Notes under the pieces: generated by a model | Told to the model about the DNA's origin: nothing | Databases searched by the model: none | Seen by the model: only the letters and a program-made list of their open reading frames with translations | Program-made: the position numbers and the translations under genes | Source: Loktanella sp. | GTDB lineage: Bacteria; Pseudomonadota; Alphaproteobacteria; Rhodobacterales; Rhodobacteraceae | NCBI GenBank assembly: GCA_024686085.1 | Contig: JAIBDT010000009.1 | Location: 1-61,775 of the forward strand | Direction: 5' to 3' | DNA length: 61,775 nt | Shown: in pieces, positions 47,681 to 59,009 of the stretch | How positions within the stretch are numbered: position 1 is the first letter of the stretch | Layout of the letters: each line of letters begins with the position of its first letter

Positions 47681-49165
47681 ATGACTTATATTCTGGCGAT
47701 TGACCAAGGCACGACGTCGAGCCGTGCGATCTTGTTTGATAAGGCGATGCGCGTCACAGCGACCGCGCAAGAGGAATTTCCCCAGCATTTTCCGCAGTCT
47801 GGCTGGGTCGAACACGATGTGTCCGATATTTGGTCTTCCACTGCTGGCACGTGCCGCGCGGTGATTGAAAAGGCGGGGGTCGATGTCTCGGATATCGCCG
47901 CGATTGGCATCACGAACCAGCGCGAGACGACGCTTGTGTGGGACCGCGAGACGGGTCAGCCTATTCACAACGCGATTGTCTGGCAGGACAGGCGCACCTC
48001 TGCGATGTGTCAGGCGCTTAAGGCGGACGGCTTTGAGAACGAAATCACCGAAAAGACGGGGCTTTTACTGGATCCGTATTTCTCGGGGACCAAGCTGAAG
48101 TGGTTACTGGATAATGTTGATGGCGCGCGGGACCGTGCCAAAGCGGGCAAACTGCTGTTCGGCACCGTTGATAGTTTCCTGATTTGGAAGCTGACGGGGG
48201 GCGCGTCTCATGTCACGGATGCCACCAATGCCGCCCGCACGATGTTGTATAATATCCGCGCGGGGCAATGGGATGCGGACATTTGCGCCCGTTTTGATAT
48301 TCCGATGGATATGCTGCCAGAAGTCCGCGACTGCGCCTCTGACTTTGGCATGACCCGTGTTGATCTATTTGGTCGGGCCTTACCGATTTTGGGTGTTGCG
48401 GGCGACCAGCAGGCCGCGACGATCGGGCAGGCGTGCTTTGCCCCCGGGATGATGAAATCTACCTATGGCACGGGCTGTTTTGCCTTGTTGAATACGGGCG
48501 ATAGTCTGGTGCGCAGTCAAAACCGTTTGCTTGGCACAATTGCCTATCAGTTTGACGGCAAGCCGACCTATGCGTTGGAAGGATCAATCTTTATTGCGGG
48601 CGCTGTGGTGCAATGGTTGCGTGATGGCTTGAAGATGATCCGCGAGGCGTCCGAGACCCAGCCCTTGGCCGAAAGTGCCGATCTGGGCCAAGAATTGTAT
48701 ATGGTGCCTGCGTTCACGGGCCTTGGTGCGCCGCATTGGGATGCGGATGCGCGGGGGGCTATTTACGGGCTGACGCGTAATTCTGGGCCTGCCGAATTTG
48801 CGCGTGCGGCCTTGGAAAGCGTGGGCTTTCAGACACGCGATTTGTTGGAAGCGATGAAAAGTGACTGGCAGGACGCGGCCAGCACAGGTGTATTGCGTGT
48901 TGATGGTGGCATGAGCGCGTCTGACTGGTCGATGCAGTTCTTGTCGGACATCATTGGCGCGCCCGTGGATCGTCCGAAGGTTTTGGAAACCACAGCACTT
49001 GGCGCTGCGTGGTTGGCGGGGATGCGGGCAGGGGTCTATCCTGATCAGCAGGGCTTTGCCGCGCAGTGGGCGTTGGATAAGCGGTTTGAGCCACAAATGG
49101 ATGAGGCCACGCGCACCCGCCGCTATGCGGGGTGGCAGGACGCGGTGAAACGCACGTTGACTTAG
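47681..49165 (+). CDS. glpK: glycerol kinase
   Basis: The 494-aa FGGY-family kinase makes glycerol-3-phosphate. [18 protein letters not shown] is the N-terminal phosphate loop; [19 protein letters not shown] and [19 protein letters not shown] are later ATP-site segments. It follows glpD by one base, with GGGGATAAT ahead. The end overlaps the convergent sulfotransferase pseudogene by 4 bp. Confidence 0.97.
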   Translation: MTYILAIDQGTTSSRAILFDKAMRVTATAQEEFPQHFPQSGWVEHDVSDIWSSTAGTCRAVIEKAGVDVSDIAAIGITNQRETTLVWDRETGQPIHNAIVWQDRRTSAMCQALKADGFENEITEKTGLLLDPYFSGTKLKWLLDNVDGARDRAKAGKLLFGTVDSFLIWKLTGGASHVTDATNAARTMLYNIRAGQWDADICARFDIPMDMLPEVRDCASDFGMTRVDLFGRALPILGVAGDQQAATIGQACFAPGMMKSTYGTGCFALLNTGDSLVRSQNRLLGTIAYQFDGKPTYALEGSIFIAGAVVQWLRDGLKMIREASETQPLAESADLGQELYMVPAFTGLGAPHWDADARGAIYGLTRNSGPAEFARAALESVGFQTRDLLEAMKSDWQDAASTGVLRVDGGMSASDWSMQFLSDIIGAPVDRPKVLETTALGAAWLAGMRAGVYPDQQGFAAQWALDKRFEPQMDEATRTRRYAGWQDAVKRTLT

Positions 49166-49758
49166 GCTTGGCCCATCTCCCAGACGTCAAATTCGGGGCT
49201 GCATTTTTTGCGCAGCTTTGCCTCGACACAGTCGGACAGTGTCAGCGTCACCGTCGGTGAGACATTGAGCCGCTTGAGCGTAATCTCCATCTCGAGGCGG
49301 GCCTCAAGAAAGGCAATCAGTTTGTCTTGCGCCTCGTAGCGGAACAGGTAATCGACGCCACAAGTACCGTCGCCGTTTAAGATGAACTTGGCTTGTGACC
49401 CAACAGCGGCAAACGGCGCGGGTTTTCCTTTGCAATATTCAAGCACGAAATCGTCGAATGTCACGTCGCGTGTGCTGTTGGCGTGGCCGACAAGATCGTC
49501 GCGGTGCCGGTAGCGATACCAACTGGACAGCCAGTCAATCGGGTGGCGCACGACGGCAAATGTTTAGGGCGTTTGACCGCCCGCTTGCACAAAATAGGGC
49601 TTAAGGAATCGGTTATAGCGGTACACGGCAGAGTGTTTCAGGATCGGCGGATCGCGCAAAACCATTGATGCACGTGGTGCCAAAGCCCCTTCGATTGCAG
49701 TTGTTCCAGTTTTTGGAACAGCAAGGAAAACAAGATTTTCTTTCCTGAAAACAAGCAT
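49162..49758 (-). pseudogene. sulfotransferase-family gene interrupted by an in-frame TAA
   Basis: The frame from ATG 49758 encodes MLVFRKENLVFLAVPKTGTT, with the 5'-phosphosulfate-type loop PKTGTT, through VQAGGQTP. A TAA stop (49566-49564) then appears. The same frame continues without shift as TFAVVRHPIDWLSSWYRYRHR to a stop at 49162, another 133 residues. VVRHPIDWLSSWYRYR is the 3'-phosphate-binding region of sulfotransferases. A single-base change (e.g. GAA to TAA) would explain the break. Full length would be ~198 aa. Either the gene is dead, the stop is read through, or there is a sequencing error. Confidence 0.85.
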
Positions 49759-49859
49759 TTGACAGGCACCTTTCGTGTCGTTTCATCAGTAAACTAACGC
49801 ATTCATTTGATATTAACCACCAATGAAAGATGATGGGTGGTGAAGATTTTAGTTGCAAT

Positions 49860-49892
49860 GTTCTTGTTTTGGTCACATTAGTTAACAAGAAC
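49860..49892. repeat. 9-bp inverted repeat in the recA promoter region
   Basis: GTTCTTGTT (49860-49868) and AACAAGAAC (49884-49892) are exact inverted repeats 15 bases apart. The right arm ends inside the SOS box. The left arm begins an imperfect second box, GTTC-N7-GGTC (49860-49874). It may bind a second LexA dimer or form a hairpin in the recA leader. Confidence 0.45.
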
Positions 49893-49903
49893 ATAAGCGG
49901 AAC
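49889..49903 (-). promoter_or_regulatory. alphaproteobacterial SOS (LexA) box upstream of recA
   Basis: GAACATAAGCGGAAC reads GTTC-N7-GTTC on the minus strand, the established alphaproteobacterial LexA recognition direct repeat. It lies 50 bp before the recA ATG. LexA repression of recA is therefore expected; binding is inferred. Confidence 0.9.
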
Positions 49904-49952
49904 AAACCACCAATTGTCGCCCGTCGCTGGGTGTGGAATAAGGATAAGAACA

Positions 49953-51029
49953 ATGGCAACGGCAGAGCTTTTAAAAATGACAGATAAAAAGACGGCAGAA
50001 AAAGAAAAAGCACTTGAAAGCGCGCTTGCGCAGATCGAGCGCCAGTTCGGCAAGGGCTCTATCATGAAGCTCGGTGGCCAGAACCAGATGCCAGAGATTG
50101 AAGCGACAAGCACGGGGTCTTTGGGCCTTGATATCGCACTTGGGATCGGCGGCCTGCCAAAGGGCCGCGTGATCGAAATTTACGGCCCGGAATCGTCGGG
50201 TAAAACGACCCTGACGCTGCACGCGATTGCCGAAGAGCAGAAAAAAGGCGGCGTTTGTGCCTTTGTAGATGCCGAGCACGCGCTTGATCCGCAGTATGCC
50301 AAAAAGCTTGGCGTGAATTTGGATGAACTTCTGATCTCGCAGCCTGACACGGGCGAGCAAGCGTTGGAGATTGTGGATACGTTGGTGCGCTCTGGTGCAG
50401 TCAGCATGGTCATTGTCGATTCTGTTGCTGCGCTGACGCCAAAGTCTGAGCTAGAGGGCGACATGGGTGATAGCTCTGTTGGTGTGCATGCACGACTGAT
50501 GTCGCAAGCGATGCGCAAACTGACCGGATCGATCAATCGCTCTGGCTGCATGGTGATTTTCATCAACCAAATCCGGATGAAGATTGGTGTGATGTTCGGC
50601 TCGCCTGAAACCACAACTGGCGGTAATGCGTTGAAATTCTACGCCTCTGTCCGTCTGGATATCCGCCGTATCGGTGCGATTAAGGACCGTGATGAAGTCG
50701 TGGGCAACGCGACCCGCGTAAAGGTTGTGAAGAACAAGGTGGCACCACCGTTCAAGCAGGTTGAATTTGACATCATGTATGGCGAGGGTATTTCCAAAAC
50801 TGGCGAATTGCTGGATCTTGGTGTGAAAGCAGGCATCGTAGAAAAGTCGGGCGCTTGGTTTAGCTATGGCGACGAACGCATGGGGCAGGGCCGTGAGAAC
50901 TCAAAGACGTTCCTGAAGGAAAACCCCGCGATTGCCTTGGATATCGAAGACAAGATTCGTGCTGCGCACGGTTTGGATTTCGATATGGCCGCCAATAAGG
51001 GTGATGACGTGGCTATGCTGGAAGACTGA
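49953..51029 (+). CDS. recA: recombinase RecA
   Basis: RecA is the 358-aa strand-exchange ATPase and LexA co-protease. Walker A is GPESSGKTT, the Walker B region [15 protein letters not shown], and the L2/allosteric stretch [21 protein letters not shown]. The ATG at 49953 follows AAGGATAAGAACA; the longer open frame upstream is non-coding. The acidic C-terminus (DDVAMLED) is typical. A strong terminator follows. Confidence 0.98.
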   Translation: MATAELLKMTDKKTAEKEKALESALAQIERQFGKGSIMKLGGQNQMPEIEATSTGSLGLDIALGIGGLPKGRVIEIYGPESSGKTTLTLHAIAEEQKKGGVCAFVDAEHALDPQYAKKLGVNLDELLISQPDTGEQALEIVDTLVRSGAVSMVIVDSVAALTPKSELEGDMGDSSVGVHARLMSQAMRKLTGSINRSGCMVIFINQIRMKIGVMFGSPETTTGGNALKFYASVRLDIRRIGAIKDRDEVVGNATRVKVVKNKVAPPFKQVEFDIMYGEGISKTGELLDLGVKAGIVEKSGAWFSYGDERMGQGRENSKTFLKENPAIALDIEDKIRAAHGLDFDMAANKGDDVAMLED

Positions 51030-51056
51030 TTAGGTCAAACGATCTAGAAATAATTG

Positions 51057-51086
51057 GGGCGCTTGCAGAGATGCAGCGCCCTTTTT
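51057..51086 (+). terminator. Rho-independent terminator of recA
   Basis: GGGCGCT (51057-51063) and GCA pair with TGC and AGCGCCC (51072-51081), with one bulged T and a GAGA loop, followed by TTTTT (51082-51086). It is 28 bp past the recA stop. Confidence 0.9.
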
Positions 51087-51159
51087 GCATGTCTGGTGGA
51101 CACTGCGGGGCCACGGGGGTATTTCTATCGCAACTAGAATTCATAGCTGAAAGACGCAC

Positions 51160-53817
51160 ATGACCAGCCTTGCTGATATCCGTTCCACCTTCCTTGATTA
51201 CTTTCAAAAACAGGGCCATGAAGTTGTGCCATCCAGTCCACTGGTCCCGCGCAATGACCCGACATTGATGTTCACCAACTCGGGCATGGTGCAGTTCAAA
51301 AACCTGTTTACGGGCGTTGAAACTCGCGACTATCAGCGCGCCACATCCGCGCAGAAATGCGTGCGCGCGGGCGGCAAGCATAACGATCTTGATAATGTCG
51401 GATATACTGCACGCCACCACACATTTTTTGAGATGATGGGCAACTTCAGCTTTGGAGATTACTTTAAAGAGGAAGCCATTCCATTTGCATGGGATATGGT
51501 AACAAAGGAATTCGGGATCAACAAAGATCGTTTGATCACAACGGTTTATCATACCGACGATGAAGCGTTTGAGATTTGGAAAAAGCTGGGTGTCTCCGAG
51601 GACCGGATTATCCGCATCGCGACAAGCGACAACTTTTGGCAGATGGGGCCGACAGGGCCTTGTGGACCGTGCACCGAGATTTTCTATGATCACGGCGATC
51701 ATATTTGGGGTGGGCCTCCGGGGTCTGCGGATGAAGACGGTGACCGCTTCATCGAGATTTGGAACGTCGTTTTCATGCAGAACGAACAGTTTGCTGATGG
51801 GTCGATGAAGGCCCTTGAGATGCAGTCGATTGATACAGGCATGGGCCTAGAGCGTGTTGCCGCCTTGTTGCAGGGCAGCCACGACAACTATGACACTGAT
51901 CTGTTCCGCGCATTAATGGAAGCTTCAGCGCATGCAACTTCGACGGATCCGTTTGGTGACCAGAACGTGCATCACCGTGTGATTGCTGACCATTTGCGGT
52001 CCACGTCGTTCCTAATTGCGGAAGGTGTGCTGCCATCCAATGAGGGTCGCGGTTACGTTTTGCGTCGCATTATGCGTCGTGCGATGCGTCATGCGCATCT
52101 GTTGGGCGCAAAAGACCCTGTCATGCACAAGATGGTGCCAGAATTGATCAAACAGATGGGCCTTGCTTACCCAGAGTTGGGCCAAGGCCAGCGTTTGATC
52201 GAAGAGACATTGCTGAACGAAGAAGTGAAGTTCAAACAGACTTTGGACCGTGGCCTTAAGCTGTTGGATGACGAATTGGCTGGGATGGCAGAGGGCGCAC
52301 CGCTGCCCGGTGCGTCGGCGTTTAAACTGTACGACACATACGGGTTCCCGCTGGACCTGACCCAAGATGCCTTGCGTGAAAAAGGCCGTGAGGTTGATAC
52401 AGACGGGTTTGACGCCGCTATGGCCGAGCAGAAGGCAAAGGCGCGTGCGGCTTGGGCTGGCACGGGTGAAACGGCTGATGCGTCGGTTTGGTTCGATATC
52501 GCAGATGCCCACGGCACGACAGACTTCTTGGGCTATGACACATTGACCGCTGAAGGGCAGGTTCTGGCGCTGGTGTTGGTTGATGGTACGACGCCAACCT
52601 CCGCGAATGGCAAGGTTGAAATTGTATTGAACCAAACGCCGTTTTACGCTGAATCGGGTGGCCAAGTGGGCGATGCAGGCCGACTGAAGACTGAGACTGG
52701 TGTGGCCAAGATTACTGACACTAAGAAAGTGGCTGGCGTGTTCATTCATGTGGCCGAGGTGACCGAGGGCGAGATCAAGGCGGGCCAGGGTGCCGAATTG
52801 ATCGTGGATTCTGGCCGTCGTGCTGATATTCAAGCCAATCACTCTGTTACGCATTTGCTGAATGAGGCTTTGCGTAACACTTTGGGCGATCACATTTCGC
52901 AAAAAGGGTCATTGAATGCCCCTGATCGCCTGCGTTTTGATTTTAGCCATGGCAAGGGCATGACAGAAGGTGAAATGTCTGCGGTTCAAGACGAGGTGAA
53001 TGCTTTGATCCGCCAGAATGGCAAGGTCGAGACGCGTATTATGACGCCTGACGATGCCCGTGCGCTGGGTGCGCAGGCTTTGTTTGGCGAGAAATATGGC
53101 GACGAGGTACGTGTTGTGTCGATGGGTCGTTTGGCTGGGTCGGGCAAAGGCACTGATGGGAATACTTATAGTCTCGAACTGTGCGGCGGCACGCATGTGC
53201 GCCAGTTGGGCGAGATTGGTGCGTTTGTTTTGCTGGGCGATAGTGCGTCAAGTGCGGGTGTGCGCCGGATCGAAGCATTGACCGGGAAACCCGCCCTGGA
53301 CCATCTGGACGCGCAGGCGCAGCGTCTGGCGGATGTTGCGGCGTTGCTGAAAGCGCCGGTTGCTGAGGTCGCGGACCGTGTGAAGGGCTTGATGGACGAA
53401 CGCAAAGCGCTAACCAACGAGGTTGGACAGTTGCGCCGTGAACTGGCGATGGCGGGCGGCGCAAAGTCGGAAGCGGCAGTCAAGACGATTGCTGGCGTTC
53501 CATTCCAAGCGCAGGTGTTGCAGGGTGTCACGGGCAAGGATTTGCCTGCTCTGATCGACGCCATGAAAGCCGAGATGGGCAGTGGGGCGGTTTTGTTGAT
53601 TGCTGATACGGGCGACCGTGCGGCGATTGCGGTCGGTGTCACCGCCGATTTGACCGATAAGGTTTCGGCCGTGGATATCCTGCGCGCTGCGGTCCCTGCG
53701 TTGGGTGGCAAAGGCGGCGGTGGTCGTCCTGATATGGCGCAAGGTGGTGGTGCTTCGGCTGATAATGCCGCGCAAGCCATTGCAGACGCTGAACAATTTT
53801 TGGAGGAAAAAGCATGA
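51160..53817 (+). CDS. alaS: alanyl-tRNA synthetase
   Basis: The 885-aa class II synthetase has the N-terminal catalytic domain ([33 protein letters not shown]). The editing domain has the HxxxH zinc motif [11 protein letters not shown], and ELCGGTHV holds further ligands. The C-terminal DHHA1-like domain ends in a Gly-rich stretch ([16 protein letters not shown]). The length is normal. It overlaps the downstream DUF1330 gene by 4 bp (ATGA). Confidence 0.98.
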   Translation: MTSLADIRSTFLDYFQKQGHEVVPSSPLVPRNDPTLMFTNSGMVQFKNLFTGVETRDYQRATSAQKCVRAGGKHNDLDNVGYTARHHTFFEMMGNFSFGDYFKEEAIPFAWDMVTKEFGINKDRLITTVYHTDDEAFEIWKKLGVSEDRIIRIATSDNFWQMGPTGPCGPCTEIFYDHGDHIWGGPPGSADEDGDRFIEIWNVVFMQNEQFADGSMKALEMQSIDTGMGLERVAALLQGSHDNYDTDLFRALMEASAHATSTDPFGDQNVHHRVIADHLRSTSFLIAEGVLPSNEGRGYVLRRIMRRAMRHAHLLGAKDPVMHKMVPELIKQMGLAYPELGQGQRLIEETLLNEEVKFKQTLDRGLKLLDDELAGMAEGAPLPGASAFKLYDTYGFPLDLTQDALREKGREVDTDGFDAAMAEQKAKARAAWAGTGETADASVWFDIADAHGTTDFLGYDTLTAEGQVLALVLVDGTTPTSANGKVEIVLNQTPFYAESGGQVGDAGRLKTETGVAKITDTKKVAGVFIHVAEVTEGEIKAGQGAELIVDSGRRADIQANHSVTHLLNEALRNTLGDHISQKGSLNAPDRLRFDFSHGKGMTEGEMSAVQDEVNALIRQNGKVETRIMTPDDARALGAQALFGEKYGDEVRVVSMGRLAGSGKGTDGNTYSLELCGGTHVRQLGEIGAFVLLGDSASSAGVRRIEALTGKPALDHLDAQAQRLADVAALLKAPVAEVADRVKGLMDERKALTNEVGQLRRELAMAGGAKSEAAVKTIAGVPFQAQVLQGVTGKDLPALIDAMKAEMGSGAVLLIADTGDRAAIAVGVTADLTDKVSAVDILRAAVPALGGKGGGGRPDMAQGGGASADNAAQAIADAEQFLEEKA

Positions 53818-54101
53818 CCGCACTTTGGATTGCCCATGTCACGGTTACAGATGAGGCGCGCTATGCGGAATACGCAAAGCGTGCCACCGTTGCGATTGCC
53901 GATCATGGTGGGGTGTTTTTGGCCCGTGGTGGCAAGTTTGAGCAGCTTGAGGGCGCAGAGCGTCAGCGCAATGTTGTCGCTCGTTTCCCTAGTCTGCAAG
54001 CGGCACATGATTGCTATTATTCGGATGCCTATCAAGAGGCGCTTGGCTTTGCCAAAGGTGCCAGCCAGCGTGAATTAAGTATCGTTGAAGAAATCGACTA
54101 G
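53814..54101 (+). CDS. DUF1330 family protein
   Basis: The 95-aa dimeric alpha/beta-barrel-fold protein reads [20 protein letters not shown] at the start and [26 protein letters not shown] later, matching DUF1330. Function is unknown. Its ATG overlaps the alaS stop, so the two are translationally coupled. Confidence 0.85.
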   Translation: MTALWIAHVTVTDEARYAEYAKRATVAIADHGGVFLARGGKFEQLEGAERQRNVVARFPSLQAAHDCYYSDAYQEALGFAKGASQRELSIVEEID

Positions 54102-54121
54102 TGCGTTCTGATCGGACAAAT

Positions 54122-54157
54122 AAAAAGGCCGGCCCCATCACTGGGACCGGCCTTTTT
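54122..54157. terminator. bidirectional terminator between the DUF1330 gene and typA
   Basis: AAAAAGGCCGG (54122-54132) pairs with CCGGCCTTTTT (54147-54157), with an inner CCC/GGG extension after a small bulge. A-runs and T-runs flank the stem, so it serves both convergent genes. Confidence 0.92.
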
Positions 54158-54175
54158 TATGTCTAACGCTGCCGC

Positions 54176-55996
54176 TTAGCTTGCAGAGCGCGAGTGGCGC
54201 TTACGCTCGTGTGGGTCGAGGTAACGCTTGCGCAGACGAATCGAGTTTGGTGTGACTTCAACCAGTTCGTCGTCGTCGATATAGGCAATTGCTTGCTCGA
54301 GGGACATTGTAACTGGTGTTGTCAAACGCACCGCTTCGTCCGTGCCGGATGCACGCACGTTGGTCAGCTGCTTGCCTTTCAACGGGTTCACATCAAGGTC
54401 GTTTTCACGGCTGTGTTCGCCAATAATCATGCCTTCATAGACTGGTTCTTGTGCGCCGATGAACATTTTGCCGCGATCTTCCAGCTTCCAAAGCGCGAAG
54501 GAAACGGATGTGCCGTTGCCCATCGAGACCAGAACGCCCTGACGACGACCCTGAATTGGGCCTTTGTAAGGGGCAGTTCCGTGGAACAGGCGGTTCAAAA
54601 CGCCAGAGCCGCGTGTGTCGGTCAGGAATTCGCCGTGATAGCCGATAAGGCCACGTGATGGTACCAGTGCGATGATCCGTGTTTTGCCTGCGCCCGCTGG
54701 CTTCATTTCCATCAACTCGCCTTTACGCGGGCCAGTCAGTTTTTCGACAACGGAGCCTGTGTATTCGTCATCCACGTCGATGGTGACTTCTTCGATTGGC
54801 TCGTGGCGCACACCGTCAACTTCGGTGAAGATAACCTGCGGACGCGAGATCGAAAGCTCGAACCCTTCGCGGCGCATGTTCTCGATCAGAACGCCCATCT
54901 GCAATTCGCCACGACCAGAGACCTCGAACGCGTCGCCGCCTGGTGTGTCTTGGATTTTGATCGCGACGTTGACTTCGCATTCTTTGGCCAGACGGTCACG
55001 GATCACGCGTGACTGGACCTTTTTGCCATCTTTACCTGCAAGTGGGCTGTCGTTGATGCCGAACGTCACCGTGATGGTTGGCGGATCGATTGGCTGTGCT
55101 GGCAGTGGCACGTCGATGCTTGGGTCGCAAAGTGTGTCTGCAACAGTCGCTTTGGTCATGCCTGCGATTGTGACGATATCGCCAGCTTCTGCAACGTCGA
55201 TTGGTTGTTGGCCAAGACCACGGAACGCGAGGATTTTAGAGACGCGGAATTGTTCAATTTTCTCGCCGTCGCGTGTCATCGACTTGATCGTTTCGCCAGC
55301 GCGCAATGTGCCTGCTTCAACGCGACCTGTCAGAATACGACCGATGAACGGGTCGGCGGACAGGGTTGTCGCCAACATCTGAAATTTTTCATCGCGGCGC
55401 GACAGCTGCGCGGGTGGTGGCACATGCGACACGATCATGTCGAACAGCGCGCTAAGGTCTTTGCGTGGGCCGTCTAACGTCGCGTCACACCAACCAGCGC
55501 GGCCAGATGCGAACATTGTCGGGAAGTCGAGTTGGTCGTCGTCTGCTTCAAGTGCTGCGAAAAGGTCGAATACTTCGTCAACAGCATTGTCAGGATCACC
55601 GTCTGCTTTGTCGACTTTGTTCACAACAACGATGGGGCGCAGGCCAAGCGCAAGCGCTTTGGATGTCACGAACTTGGTCTGTGGCATCGCACCTTCGGCG
55701 GCGTCAACCAGCAGCACAACACCGTCAACCATCGACAGGATGCGTTCAACTTCGCCACCAAAGTCGGCGTGACCGGGGGTGTCGACGATGTTGATGCGGA
55801 TGCCTTTCCACTCAACAGATGTGTTTTTCGCAAGAATGGTGATGCCGCGCTCGCGCTCGATATCGTTGCTGTCCATCGCGCGTTCTTGTGTGGCTTCGTT
55901 TTCACGGTAGACACCAGACTGCTTGAGGAGTTCGTCAACCAAGGTCGTTTTGCCGTGGTCAACGTGGGCGATAATAGCGACGTTACGGATTTCCAT
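54176..55996 (-). CDS. typA: ribosome-associated GTPase TypA/BipA
   Basis: The 606-aa translational GTPase starts [20 protein letters not shown] (G1 loop AHVDHGKT). [12 protein letters not shown] is G3 and [11 protein letters not shown] is G4. EF-G-like domains III and V follow, then the BipA-specific C-terminus ([19 protein letters not shown]). It supports ribosome assembly and stress growth. The start at ATG 55996 is chosen over the longer frame because MEIRN is the family start. Confidence 0.96.
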   Translation of the reverse strand: MEIRNVAIIAHVDHGKTTLVDELLKQSGVYRENEATQERAMDSNDIERERGITILAKNTSVEWKGIRINIVDTPGHADFGGEVERILSMVDGVVLLVDAAEGAMPQTKFVTSKALALGLRPIVVVNKVDKADGDPDNAVDEVFDLFAALEADDDQLDFPTMFASGRAGWCDATLDGPRKDLSALFDMIVSHVPPPAQLSRRDEKFQMLATTLSADPFIGRILTGRVEAGTLRAGETIKSMTRDGEKIEQFRVSKILAFRGLGQQPIDVAEAGDIVTIAGMTKATVADTLCDPSIDVPLPAQPIDPPTITVTFGINDSPLAGKDGKKVQSRVIRDRLAKECEVNVAIKIQDTPGGDAFEVSGRGELQMGVLIENMRREGFELSISRPQVIFTEVDGVRHEPIEEVTIDVDDEYTGSVVEKLTGPRKGELMEMKPAGAGKTRIIALVPSRGLIGYHGEFLTDTRGSGVLNRLFHGTAPYKGPIQGRRQGVLVSMGNGTSVSFALWKLEDRGKMFIGAQEPVYEGMIIGEHSRENDLDVNPLKGKQLTNVRASGTDEAVRLTTPVTMSLEQAIAYIDDDELVEVTPNSIRLRKRYLDPHERKRHSRSAS

Positions 55997-56113
55997 GTGC
56001 TTTGCTTTCTGCGGAATTGGACGTGTGCCAGACACGTAATTTAGCGCGCGGATAACGCGCCAAGCGCTGAAAGGGAAGTCCTAATACGTCCGATGGGTTT
56101 TAACCCGCCAATC

Positions 56114-56449
56114 TTAGTGGGTGGACGTTGCGGAAAAGAGATGAATAACCAAAATCCCCGCCAAAATCATGCCCATCCCGAAAATCGCGGCGAAATCCAG
56201 TTTTTGCCCGAAAACGCCGTAGCCGATCATGGCGATGAAAACGATCCCTAATCCTGACCAGATTGCATAGGCTATCCCGACGGGGATAATTTTCAGTGCA
56301 AGCGCCATAAGGTAGAAAGAGGCGGCATATGCGACGACCACGATGACCGATGGCCAGAATTTACTGAACTGTTCGCTGGCTTGCAGGGCGGTTGTGCCGA
56401 TGGTCTCGGTGATGATTGCAAAGATCAGGGCAATGTAATGCGCGGGCAT
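56114..56449 (-). CDS. small multidrug resistance (SMR) family transporter
   Basis: The 111-aa protein has four TM helices. The family's essential Glu is in helix 1 (FAIITETIGTTAL), and PVGIAYAIWSGLG with its Trp is in helix 3. The pattern is EmrE-like (proton/quaternary cation antiport). Known substrates include biocides and quaternary amines such as betaine and choline; the substrate is not determinable. It lies 14 bp downstream of the YitT-like gene. Confidence 0.9.
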   Translation of the reverse strand: MPAHYIALIFAIITETIGTTALQASEQFSKFWPSVIVVVAYAASFYLMALALKIIPVGIAYAIWSGLGIVFIAMIGYGVFGQKLDFAAIFGMGMILAGILVIHLFSATSTH

Positions 56450-56463
56450 TGGCGTCGCTTTCT

Positions 56464-57075
56464 TCAGGTTGCGATATAGCGGTCACGTCTGTGGTTTACA
56501 GCGATAATCATATTGGTCACAACGGCCCCCACAAGGGACCATGCCACGATTTGCAGCGGAAAGATGAAAACCGCCACACTAAAGATAATCGCGTCCGCGC
56601 CCAGTTGCACATAGCCCGCCCGAAACCCTGTTTTGTCTTGGATGAGCAGCGCCAGGATCCCGATCCCGCCCATGCTGCCGTTATGTCTAAAGAGGATCAG
56701 GAGACCGGCCCCCGCCAAGCTGCCGCAGATGATGGCACCTAGTCCCAGTTCGATTGTTCCAACTGTCCAGCCGTAGGGGAGAAGTGTCGTCACGACTGAC
56801 AGCAGTGTGACTGATATCAGGGATCGCAACGTAAACACTGGTCCCATGCGCATCCATGCCAAGACGTAGAAAGGGATGTTAATCACAAAGAAGCACGCCC
56901 CGAAAGACCAACCGGTCAGGTAAGACACGATGACCGCGATTCCTGCGGTTTGCCCTGTCAGCAGGCCCAGATTGGTCAACAAGTGTACGCCGATACCGCA
57001 CATGAAGACGCCCATTGAAAGGCCTTGGATGTCTTCGGTCCATGTGTGTCTGACGGGTTGCACAGCTTCGGGCAT
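56464..57075 (-). CDS. YitT-family membrane protein
   Basis: The 203-aa inner-membrane protein has five or six hydrophobic helices and the YitT N-terminal pattern (GLSMGVFMCGIGVHLLTNLGL; GQTAGIAVIVSYLTGWSFG). RHNGSMGGIGILALLIQDKTG is the central conserved loop. Function unknown. It is upstream of the SMR gene and downstream of the icd terminator. Confidence 0.85.
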   Translation of the reverse strand: MPEAVQPVRHTWTEDIQGLSMGVFMCGIGVHLLTNLGLLTGQTAGIAVIVSYLTGWSFGACFFVINIPFYVLAWMRMGPVFTLRSLISVTLLSVVTTLLPYGWTVGTIELGLGAIICGSLAGAGLLILFRHNGSMGGIGILALLIQDKTGFRAGYVQLGADAIIFSVAVFIFPLQIVAWSLVGAVVTNMIIAVNHRRDRYIAT

Positions 57076-57106
57076 TTTGTGTCTCTATCGTTTAATCATG
57101 TCAAAA

Positions 57107-57126
57107 GGGCCGCGAATTCGCGGCCC
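57107..57126 (-). terminator. icd terminator (20-bp perfect palindrome)
   Basis: GGGCCGCGAATTCGCGGCCC (57107-57126) is fully self-complementary. On the minus strand it is followed by TTTT, fitting termination of the leftward icd transcript 27 bp past its stop. The folded stem needs a small AATT loop. Confidence 0.85.
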
Positions 57127-57152
57127 CGTTATTAGGTCGGAAGTGCGTTTAT

Positions 57153-58361
57153 TTACATCGCCGCGTCAAGGTTGCTGGCGATTTTCTCGAGGAAACCAAC
57201 CGTTGTCAGCCAGCGCTGATCTGGGCCGACCAAAAGCGCAAGGTCTTTGGTCATGAAGCCCGATTCAACAGTATCGACGATCACCTTTTCCAGCGTTTCG
57301 GCAAAGCCCATCAATTGCGCGTTGTCATCAAGTTTCGCGCGGTGCTTAAGTCCGCCAGTCCATGCAAAAATCGACGCAATCGAGTTGGTCGATGTCGCTT
57401 GGCCTGCTTGGTGCTGGCGGTAGTGGCGTGTCACTGTGCCGTGTGCTGCTTCTGCTTCGACGATTTTTCCGTCTGGCGTCATCAGTTTTGATGTCATTAG
57501 GCCGAGTGAGCCAAAGCCCTGTGCCACAGTATCGGACTGCACGTCACCGTCGTAGTTCTTGCAGGCCCAGACGAATTTACCCGACCATTTCATCGCCGAA
57601 GCGACCATGTCGTCGATCAGGCGGTGTTCGTAGTAGATACCTGCCTCTTTGAATTTATCCGCAAATTCGGCGTCATAAATTTCTTGGAACAGGTCTTTAA
57701 AGCGCCCGTCGTAGGCCTTGAGGATCGTGTTTTTGGTCGACAGATACACCGGCCACCCCACATCAAGCCCGTAGTTCAGGGACGCACGTGCAAAGTCGCG
57801 GATCGAATCGTCGAGGTTATACATGCCCATGGCCACACCTGCGGAAGGGGCGTCAAAGACTTCTTTCTCGATCACGGTGCCGTCTTCGCCGACGAACTTC
57901 ATCGTCAGCTTACCTGGGCCAGGCATCAGGAAGTCGGTGGCTTTATATTGGTCACCAAATGCATGGCGTCCGATAACAATCGGGTCGGTCCATCCGGGCA
58001 CAAGGCGGGGCACGTTTTTACAGATGATCGGTGCGCGGAAGACAACACCGCCAAGGATGTTGCGGATGGTGCCGTTGGGCGAGCGCCACATTTGCTTGAG
58101 GCCGAATTCTTCGACGCGGGCCTCGTCGGGCGTGATGGTCGCACATTTGACGCCAACGCCGTATTTCTTGATCGCTTCGGCCGCATCAATGGTAATTTGG
58201 TCGTTGGTTTCGTCGCGGACCTCCATTGCGAGGTCGTAGTATTTGAGATCAATGTCCAGATAGGGCAGGATTAGCTTTTGCTTGATGAAGTCCCAAATGA
58301 TCCGAGTCATTTCGTCGCCATCGAGTTCAACGACTGGGTTGGCTACCTTAATTTTGGACAT
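57153..58361 (-). CDS. icd: NADP-dependent isocitrate dehydrogenase
   Basis: The 402-aa enzyme is of the eukaryotic-like (type II) IDH branch: [16 protein letters not shown] at the N-terminus, [18 protein letters not shown] for substrate binding, and [20 protein letters not shown], the metal-site and signature region. It oxidises isocitrate to 2-oxoglutarate with NADP+. The ATG follows GGAGGGACTG. It is a single gene with its own terminator. Confidence 0.97.
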   Translation of the reverse strand: MSKIKVANPVVELDGDEMTRIIWDFIKQKLILPYLDIDLKYYDLAMEVRDETNDQITIDAAEAIKKYGVGVKCATITPDEARVEEFGLKQMWRSPNGTIRNILGGVVFRAPIICKNVPRLVPGWTDPIVIGRHAFGDQYKATDFLMPGPGKLTMKFVGEDGTVIEKEVFDAPSAGVAMGMYNLDDSIRDFARASLNYGLDVGWPVYLSTKNTILKAYDGRFKDLFQEIYDAEFADKFKEAGIYYEHRLIDDMVASAMKWSGKFVWACKNYDGDVQSDTVAQGFGSLGLMTSKLMTPDGKIVEAEAAHGTVTRHYRQHQAGQATSTNSIASIFAWTGGLKHRAKLDDNAQLMGFAETLEKVIVDTVESGFMTKDLALLVGPDQRWLTTVGFLEKIASNLDAAM

Positions 58362-58471
58362 CAGTCCCTCCGCATCATGTATGAATTTTGTTCATGCCAT
58401 AACGCAGTTTAAGGTTTAGTGAAAGGGGAGTTGTATACGGTTGTATGCGGAGATTTGCTGCGAGGGGAAGG

Positions 58472-58548
58472 TGGTAGGCCCGGCAGGACTTGAACCCGCA
58501 ACCAAAGCGTTATGAGCGCTCTGCTCTAACCAGTTGAGCTACAGGCCC
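58472..58548 (-). tRNA. tRNA with CAU anticodon, probably tRNA-Ile2 (lysidine type)
   Basis: On the minus strand the 77-nt cloverleaf reads GGGCCTG for the acceptor, TAGCTC for the D arm, CTCATAA for the anticodon loop (CAU), GCGGGTTCAAGTCCTGC for the T arm, and an encoded CCA. The variable region TTTGGTTGC and the TTCAAGTCC T-loop resemble bacterial tRNA-Ile2 (E. coli ileX) more than elongator Met. The 1-72 pair is G-U. Automated annotation may call it tRNA-Met. Confidence 0.8.
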
Positions 58549-58594
58549 CCTGAGGCTGAGGGATAGCAGGCAGGCGGGTATCGTCAAGACCAGA

Positions 58595-58843
58595 TTATTC
58601 GTAAACGGGTGCTGTGCCCAGAATTTGCGACAGCAATGTAATCATTTTGATCTCTGCTTTTGTTGTCACGGTCGGATCACCGTCGAGATTTGCCATCGCT
58701 TTGATCTCCTCGGCAGGGCTAAGCATCGGTGTCACGTCATAGCCCGCAGGAATAGCGATCCAAGGACCGTCTTCAAATTCAATGGTTTCGGCGGCCCCAA
58801 CTGCGGGGGACGCTAGAACGGCGAGGGTGATCAGAATACGCAT
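58595..58843 (-). CDS. small secreted hypothetical protein (82 aa)
   Basis: A signal peptide (MRILITLAVLASPAVGAA, cleavage before ETIEF) leads a short mature domain with WIAIPAGYDVTPMLSPAEEI. The start at ATG 58843 follows GGAGACACCT. No family is recognised. It is probably periplasmic. It lies downstream of nothing on its strand and upstream of the tRNA. Confidence 0.65.
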   Translation of the reverse strand: MRILITLAVLASPAVGAAETIEFEDGPWIAIPAGYDVTPMLSPAEEIKAMANLDGDPTVTTKAEIKMITLLSQILGTAPVYE

Positions 58844-59009
58844 AGGTGTCTCCGTTTGTCGTGCAGTCTCAACCACTGTCTAGATAAATGGTTCCGATTT
58901 CATGAGCGCGACTTGTGCATTTTTTGCGTAGAGCCGCTGCATGGCGTTGCACCGAAACGGTGGTTGGGCTAATGGCTGACTAGATTTTTCGCTGCTGGGG
59001 ATGATTGCG

